From: Flammeovirgaceae bacterium
Lineage (GTDB): Bacteria > Bacteroidota > Bacteroidia > Cytophagales > Cyclobacteriaceae
Length of the DNA stretch: 64,000 nt
NCBI GenBank assembly: GCA_021299455.1
Contig: JAJTGQ010000048.1
Location: 1 to 64,000, forward strand
Direction of reading: 5' to 3'
This document shows, piece after piece, positions 59,201-64,000 of this stretch. The position numbers and the translations under genes are program-made. Position 1 is the stretch's first letter. Each line of letters starts with the position of its first letter. The notes beneath the pieces are model-generated. The model did no database searches. It worked only from the letters and a program-made list of their open reading frames with translations, and was not told the DNA's origin.

Positions 59201-59430
59201 TCTTCATCGTTTACACTGGCACCGTGCAGTATTACGAGAGGGGTGTTTATGAAATGGACTATACCAGCGGCCAATTCATTGGAGAGATTATTGCCCCGGT
59301 TGGATTTGCCAACACCAATATCATCATCGCTAAGAACGACACCATCCTTTTGAAAGTAAACAAAGACGAGTTTTACGAACTAATGGCCGATAACATTAGT
59401 TTGACAGGTCAGATATTGGAATATATTTAA
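56239..59430 (+). CDS. Multi-TM transporter-like (MFS/NTT-like) protein fused to HEAT-like repeats and a C-terminal cyclic-nucleotide-binding-like domain
   Basis: About 12 hydrophobic segments in the first 430 aa; HEAT-like AAELLLHSSAEENVSFLIDLLSDAEPKVRKTAIATSVKIN; C-terminal NDFFIVYTGTVQYYERGVYEMDYTSGQFIGEI. Start uncertain (TTG 56239 or GTG 56272; no ATG). Confidence 0.78.
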   Translation: MFLAINGNFRPVYIRALRLLNVKPEEQTKVVLMLSMGFFIGIFVATYQVTAESLFLNKLSSHLNEAFLISGGLGIAITVTFSFFQNRVRFSALVFFSFVLIFICTSALNYFYHFGTENLQNQILFLMYCLVGPLTALLLLCYWGLFARLFDFKQSKRIIGWIDTGQLLAIILTNFLIPVSARFFPNTSDYLIVCDISIIGAIVCLAIVAIQFGLAKKESKITSEARRETGFTKIFKDKYVVLLSFFLITSVVTLNFNQFIFQNLLNEQYPNQRDLTNFLAYFNGAIYLLSFAMQSFFNDRIITTYGLRLSLFILPIVTGFFAVVSFFAALFFGFDIASQPDTFIYFFLFIALSRLFNSMLRDSLENPVYKLMFVPLDNRTRFGIQVKVEGIISESGRMVAGLFIFGLSLIPFFQLVWIPVIIAGLCLCYVLIIQRLYGGYKAKIRSKLENIDHSQEKLDVGFVKVMNRLERQLVDSKSTKAVFSFRLLEKLNPAQVGVWINGLMKNEVDSVRDYAQRRMNEVKGLSVSDQYVIRVDKDISGSDEKKLLNKIDLQAILAHGGDISKQRIQKLARSEQPDDRQYAAELLLHSSAEENVSFLIDLLSDAEPKVRKTAIATSVKINNPEIIMSLIGNLASPIYSNQAMSSLVLIGGKALPYLEIAFYQSGQSTQTVLRIVQVIGRIGGPRAKDLLWGKIDFPDKVVVSQVLLSLGESGFKAGISQITRIKYAIENDVADIAWNLNAMETIGNGLQTSRIWKALEEEDRNDIDHIYMLLAMLYDTRSIQLVKENIESGTSEGTSYALELLDVFLSEQLKLKIVPVLDELSNNEKINRLEMFYPKLKLDSKLTLKFLLNRDFTQTNRWTRACAIEQIGIQKMADFKLDLIAHLFNPDRLIREMSGWALYEINPEAYEINTRRLGADGKRWLDRSVIPDARLKLRLFEKIVFFQSLAIFEGVSGLALSFVSDISKELRLAENEFMSIDEKTNNDFFIVYTGTVQYYERGVYEMDYTSGQFIGEIIAPVGFANTNIIIAKNDTILLKVNKDEFYELMADNISLTGQILEYI

Positions 59431-59551
59431 TTTTCTCGTATATTTTGACGATTTTTTAAGGGTCTGCGAGTTATTCGCAATTTTTTAGACTGTTAATACA
59501 CATAAAACCATAAACTATCATCTTGAAAAATTTTTACTTGATTTGATTTAG

Positions 59552-62500
59552 ATGGTGAACTATCCGCTGCAAGTAGGCGAATCAGAGAACGAAGAATTAA
59601 CTCCGTCTCTGTTTAACGAAAAGTTCGATCCTAATCCCTTTCCGGGATTGCGACCGTTTTCGTTAGATGAGTGCCATCTCTTTTTTGGCAGAGAAGGACA
59701 CGCTGACGAAATTCTCGAAAAACTAGCCCATAACAGAGTTGTTACTGTTCTTGGTTATTCCGGAAGCGGAAAGTCTAGTCTAATGTATTGCGGACTTATC
59801 CCAATGCTGTACGGGGGATTCATGACGCAGAACAGTCCGCTCTGGAAAGTTGTCATCTCAAGACCTGGAAGTGCTCCAATAGAAAATCTAACCGATTCAA
59901 TTATTGCTGTATTGGCAGCTGATGGCAGGTTAGATGAATCTGATATTCAAATTCATAAGGCGGTTATCAGCTCAGTGCTGAGGAGTGGTTCAAATGGGCT
60001 GGTTGAGGTTTGTAATTATATTCGCACGGAGTTAAATGAAAATGTTTTCTTTCTGATTGATCAATTTGAAGAGCTTTTTAAATACAGGGAATCAAAAACC
60101 GAAAATGCTCATAATGAGTCGATTGAATATGTAAATCTAATTTTGAATACAGTCGCCCAGCCCCACTCTTCAGCATACGTTGCGCTGAGTATGCGATCCG
60201 ACTTCATAGGAAATTGTGCTGAGTTTCGAGGTTTGACTGAGCTCGTAAATAGCAGTAATTACCTCGTGCCCCAGATGACACGCGAGCAAAAACGATTGGT
60301 AATAGAGGGGCCAGTGGCAGTGGGAGGCGGTAGAATATCAAAACGTCTGGTGAAGCGGCTTTTAAGTGACATTGGTGACGACCAAGATCAACTTCCTATT
60401 CTTCAACACGCTTTGATGCGGACATGGAACTATTGGTTAGCATACCGAGAGCCGGGCGAGCCAATGGACTTGCGGCATTATAATGCCATCGGGCAAATTT
60501 CGCAGTCTCTTTCACTGCATGCGAACGAAGCCTACGATGAATTGACGACTAATGAACGGATTGTCGCTGAAACACTTTTCAAAGCAATTACTGAAAAATC
60601 ACAAGAGTCACAGGGTACCAGAAGACCATCAAAGATCGGTTTGATTGCCGAACTAGCGGAAGTATCTGAAGGAGAAGTAATCGCTATTGTCGACAAATTT
60701 CGGCAGCCTGGCAGGTCTTTCCTTATGCCAAGTGATCAGGTTGAACTTACCACGGATTCTATCATTGAACTCTCGCACGAGAGTTTAATGCGTATTTGGA
60801 ATCGGCTCAACGGTTGGGTTGATGAGGAGTATGAATCTGCACGCATGTATAAGCGGGTGTCGGAAGCCGCAGCTATGTACCAGATTGGCAAAACCAGCCT
60901 TTGGCGCCCACCCGATCTTCAGTTAGCGCTTAACTGGCAAAAAAAGCAAAACCCCTCACGTGCCTGGGCGCAGCGGTATGACATCGCATTCGAGCGAGCG
61001 ATCGTGTTTTTGGATACCAGCCGGATTACATTTGAGGCCGAGCTTAAGAACCAGGAAATGCTGCAACGAAGAATGTTGCGCAGAGCCCGTATCACAAGCA
61101 TTATTTTAGGCATTGCACTACTGTTTTCTATTGGATTGTTTTTTTATGGGTTGATCAATAAGATACAGGCACAAAAAGAGAAGGAGACGGCACAGCAGGA
61201 GACCAAGAAAGCAGTAGCTGCACGAAAAGATGCGGAAGAACAGCGCTCAATTGCACAAGCTGAAACTAAAAAGGTTTTACAGAAGGAAGAAGAGCTTAGA
61301 CAAAGTGTGGAAAAACTTGAAAGTGCACTTGTGGAAACAAGGCTCGCAAAGGATTTTGCCCAAGCACAATATCTGGAGGCCAAGCGTCAAACAAATTTAG
61401 CAATCGAGTCAAGTATCAAAGAAAGGGCTGCCAACGAGATTGCTCAAGCGAAAACAATCGTTGCGACTCAGGCACTTGAAAAAGCAGATCGCCTCTATTA
61501 TTTAACAGTTGCGCAATCGCTAGAAGCAAAATCGGAAGGTATCGATGACAAAGAGTTGGCAGGACTAACCGCTATGCAGGGCTATTTGTTTCACACGAAA
61601 TACGATGGCCCAAAATATGATCCTTATGTCTTCAGAGGTCTTTATTACTCATTGGCGAAATTGTCTGGCTATAACTACAACGCAGCGAAAATGCCGGGGG
61701 GATTGAAGAACAAAATGTTTGCATTAGCAGTGTCTCAAAAAACAGATAAATTTTACACTACCGGCAATGACGGTCGGATTATGCGAGGTAGTTATGCTGA
61801 TTTAAAAACTGAGGCTCCCTTCTTTTCTAATAAAGGCTATGCCAATAGAGTATTAGCGCTCAGTGTAGATGAAAAATATTTGGTCAACGGAAGTGATTCC
61901 AGCAATGTTGAAATCTTTAACCTGGAGTTTCCTGAAAAGGTTCCAAGAAGAGTAAAAGGGCATCTTGCCGCGATTTCTGACATTAAATTTTTACCGGATA
62001 ATTCCGGTTTCATTTCTGTTTCTTCCGATCGCACAATGCGACTCACAAATCATTTGACAGGCCAAAGCAAAAAAGTTCTTAATTTGCCCTACGAGCTTAA
62101 GTCTATCGATATCAGCCCAGACGGAAATTCGGTAATAGGTGCTTCTACTGCGGGTTCGTTATTATTGATCAGCACAGTTGATTACACGTTTAAGGAAATA
62201 CTAAAAGAATCATCTAGTCGTTTTTTGTCAGTTGCGTTCAATCCTGCACGTCCCAACACGATCGCGTTAGGTTCAGAGATTTTTGGCGAAGGTAAAACAA
62301 TTAGCAAGGGGCTTGTTAGAATAATTGATCTGAATACCCTGAAAATAAAAGAGTTGACGGGGCACAAGGCAGGGGTGATTGACTTGGAGTTTAGTCCTGA
62401 TGGCAAGTTGCTGGCCAGTGCTGGCCTAGACAGAAGGTTACAAATGTGGGTGGTAGATCATGAAGAGGACCTACCTATTGTAATGGACAACAACAATGGC

Positions 62501-62719
62501 AACGTATGGCACGTAGCATTTGCCAACGATTCTAAGTTCTTGATAGCCTCCTGCAATGAAGGCGAAATCAGGGTATATCCTACCGATACCCGCTTGCTGG
62601 CCGACAAGGTTTGTCCGAACCTAAATAGAAATATGACCGTTGAAGAATGGCGCATTTATGTTGGGTCAGACATCAAATATGAGTCCACTTGTAAGAGCTT
62701 GCTAATAAAAGATTTTTAA
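59552..62719 (+). CDS. nSTAND1-type STAND NTPase with internal TM helix, coiled coil and C-terminal WD40 repeats
   Basis: NPFPGLRPFSLDECHLFFGREGHADEILEKL; Walker A LGYSGSGKSSLMYCGL; Walker B VFFLIDQFEELF; TM ITSIILGIALLFSIGLFFYGLI; WD40 GHKAGVIDLEFSPDGKLLASAGLDRRLQMW. Confidence 0.92.
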   Translation: MVNYPLQVGESENEELTPSLFNEKFDPNPFPGLRPFSLDECHLFFGREGHADEILEKLAHNRVVTVLGYSGSGKSSLMYCGLIPMLYGGFMTQNSPLWKVVISRPGSAPIENLTDSIIAVLAADGRLDESDIQIHKAVISSVLRSGSNGLVEVCNYIRTELNENVFFLIDQFEELFKYRESKTENAHNESIEYVNLILNTVAQPHSSAYVALSMRSDFIGNCAEFRGLTELVNSSNYLVPQMTREQKRLVIEGPVAVGGGRISKRLVKRLLSDIGDDQDQLPILQHALMRTWNYWLAYREPGEPMDLRHYNAIGQISQSLSLHANEAYDELTTNERIVAETLFKAITEKSQESQGTRRPSKIGLIAELAEVSEGEVIAIVDKFRQPGRSFLMPSDQVELTTDSIIELSHESLMRIWNRLNGWVDEEYESARMYKRVSEAAAMYQIGKTSLWRPPDLQLALNWQKKQNPSRAWAQRYDIAFERAIVFLDTSRITFEAELKNQEMLQRRMLRRARITSIILGIALLFSIGLFFYGLINKIQAQKEKETAQQETKKAVAARKDAEEQRSIAQAETKKVLQKEEELRQSVEKLESALVETRLAKDFAQAQYLEAKRQTNLAIESSIKERAANEIAQAKTIVATQALEKADRLYYLTVAQSLEAKSEGIDDKELAGLTAMQGYLFHTKYDGPKYDPYVFRGLYYSLAKLSGYNYNAAKMPGGLKNKMFALAVSQKTDKFYTTGNDGRIMRGSYADLKTEAPFFSNKGYANRVLALSVDEKYLVNGSDSSNVEIFNLEFPEKVPRRVKGHLAAISDIKFLPDNSGFISVSSDRTMRLTNHLTGQSKKVLNLPYELKSIDISPDGNSVIGASTAGSLLLISTVDYTFKEILKESSSRFLSVAFNPARPNTIALGSEIFGEGKTISKGLVRIIDLNTLKIKELTGHKAGVIDLEFSPDGKLLASAGLDRRLQMWVVDHEEDLPIVMDNNNGNVWHVAFANDSKFLIASCNEGEIRVYPTDTRLLADKVCPNLNRNMTVEEWRIYVGSDIKYESTCKSLLIKDF

Positions 62720-63846
62720 TGTTTTTGTTAGCCAGACGGTTTGTTTTGTTTCTCTTTTTTATTGGGGGATTCATGTTGCCAGTTTTTTCACAAGCAACTT
62801 GCGAAGAGACATTGAATCAGGCAGCTACTGAATTTGATGCCGGACGATTTTACAGCTTGCCTGCGGTGCTAAAGACATGTTTAGAAGGAGGATTTACAGC
62901 AGACCAGCGTTTCAGAGCCTTCTATTTATTGGCTCAAGCCTACTTAGTTTTGGATGATCCTATTGCCGCAGAAGACAGCTATCTAAAGCTTTTACGAGAA
63001 AATCCGGAATTTGTGCCCAACGAAAAAAGTGATCCGATTGATCTGGTCTACCTAAGTAGAAAGTTTACGACACGGCCTAAGTTTACACCACATGTCCGGA
63101 TCGGTGCGAATTTATCTATCCCTCGCGTAATTTACGAGCTCAATACTTTTTCTTCTGGTGTATCAATCAATAGATCTCTTAAGGTGGGGATACCTCAATT
63201 GGGTATTGGAGTTGATTGGAACCTAAGTGATAACTGGAGTATTGGCGCGGAAGTAAACTATGCTCCCAAAATTCATTCTGAGACTATTACAAATATTGCA
63301 AGAGATGACAAGGCGTTAATTACGGATCGAAGCGCGTGGCTTGATTTTCCAATTCTTGTTAAGTATTCTGATGATTCAGGCCGATGGAGGCCATTTGGGT
63401 ATGCGGGATTCGCATTAAATCTGTTGCTTTCAAATAGCGCATCATACACATTTTCAGATTTTTCTCCTAGCCTCGGGAATAGTATTAAGCCGGCTGAAGG
63501 GCCTGATGAAGACCTAGCGTATAAGAGAAATTTTTTAAATCGCTCATTGGTTATCGGTGGTGGTGTAAAGTATAAAATCGGAAAAAACTATATCTATGCT
63601 GATGCCCGGTATATGATTGGTTTGAGTAATCTTACGATTCCTGAAAAAAATTATTATCAGGCAGACGGTATCACTTTAGCAAGCACTGTAACCCAATATC
63701 AGTATACAAGTGATTTCTTCCGATTAGACAACCTAGCAATTTCGGTGGGTTATGTTCGCCCGATCTATGATCCGCGAAAAATTAAACGCCCGAGCGCAAA
63801 GGGTTTTTTGCGCACTTTATTTAGGCCAAAGGGAAAATCAAAATGA
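62719..63846 (+). CDS. Outer-membrane beta-barrel protein with N-terminal TPR-like segment
   Basis: Signal peptide; helical N-terminal region; barrel-like strands (VRIGANLSIPRVIYEL, IGVDWNLSDNWSIGAEVNYAPKI, GGGVKYKIGKNYIYADARYMIGLSNL). TAATG overlap with the STAND gene. Confidence 0.85.
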   Translation: MFLLARRFVLFLFFIGGFMLPVFSQATCEETLNQAATEFDAGRFYSLPAVLKTCLEGGFTADQRFRAFYLLAQAYLVLDDPIAAEDSYLKLLRENPEFVPNEKSDPIDLVYLSRKFTTRPKFTPHVRIGANLSIPRVIYELNTFSSGVSINRSLKVGIPQLGIGVDWNLSDNWSIGAEVNYAPKIHSETITNIARDDKALITDRSAWLDFPILVKYSDDSGRWRPFGYAGFALNLLLSNSASYTFSDFSPSLGNSIKPAEGPDEDLAYKRNFLNRSLVIGGGVKYKIGKNYIYADARYMIGLSNLTIPEKNYYQADGITLASTVTQYQYTSDFFRLDNLAISVGYVRPIYDPRKIKRPSAKGFLRTLFRPKGKSK

Positions 63847-64000
63847 GATCAAGGTTTTATTTTTTGCTTTTTGGAGCACTGCATTTCTTGCTTTCATGCG
63901 ATACGCAGCGTTTGTTTGAGGCGCCCGATGAAAACTACTTTGTTAAGTATTTTGGAAATGAAGGAGATCAGCAAGGTGTTGATTTTGCGGTGAGCGATGA
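63843..64000 (+). CDS. Lipoprotein, truncated by window edge
   Basis: MRSRFYFLLFGALHFLLSCDTQRLFEAPDENYFVKYFGNEGDQQGVDFAVSD; ATGA overlap with the upstream OMP; open to window end. Confidence 0.8.
   Translation, partial: MRSRFYFLLFGALHFLLSCDTQRLFEAPDENYFVKYFGNEGDQQGVDFAVSD

Overview
This is a 64 kb chromosomal window from a Bacteroidota bacterium, probably Cytophagales-like. The lineage call rests on type IX secretion (T9SS) sorting domains, a PorP/SprF protein, TonB-dependent receptors, DUF4290, and TAnnTTTG promoters. Most of the window is housekeeping: ribE, murA, pcrA/uvrD, rpsF-rpsR-rplI, apaG, ung, lepB, dapB, parB-parA, yidC, pyrG, trpS, lptE, miaB, ompH/skp-like. I saw no rRNA, CRISPR array, prophage, IS element or convincing tRNA.

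The most interesting parts are:
(1) A translationally coupled STAND-NTPase / outer-membrane beta-barrel / lipoprotein cassette at the right end (59552-64000). The STAND protein has a transmembrane helix between its NTPase and its WD40 domain. Upstream of it is a transporter-like protein fused to HEAT-like and cNMP-binding-like domains.
(2) A 4883-aa T9SS type-B protein with 17 tandem ~95-aa two-cysteine repeats. These repeats look organised in a five-unit (1425-nt) higher-order period. A PorP/SprF gene follows.
(3) A TonB-dependent receptor flanked by two TPR-like paralogues, beside a wHTH regulator and a membrane protein. Near-identical GTTTATA-A-TATAAAC palindromes lie upstream of both transcription blocks.
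(4) A PIN-domain toxin/antitoxin pair wedged with overlapping start and stop codons between pcrA and DUF4290-murA.
(5) Active-site departures: MurA Cys->Asp, and a dihydrolipoamide-dehydrogenase-like flavoprotein that has lost both redox cysteines.
(6) Unusual 'wordy' intergenic repeats, including perfect 15- and 18-bp inverted repeats upstream of parA.

All calls come from reading the sequence and the supplied translations. No database search was run.
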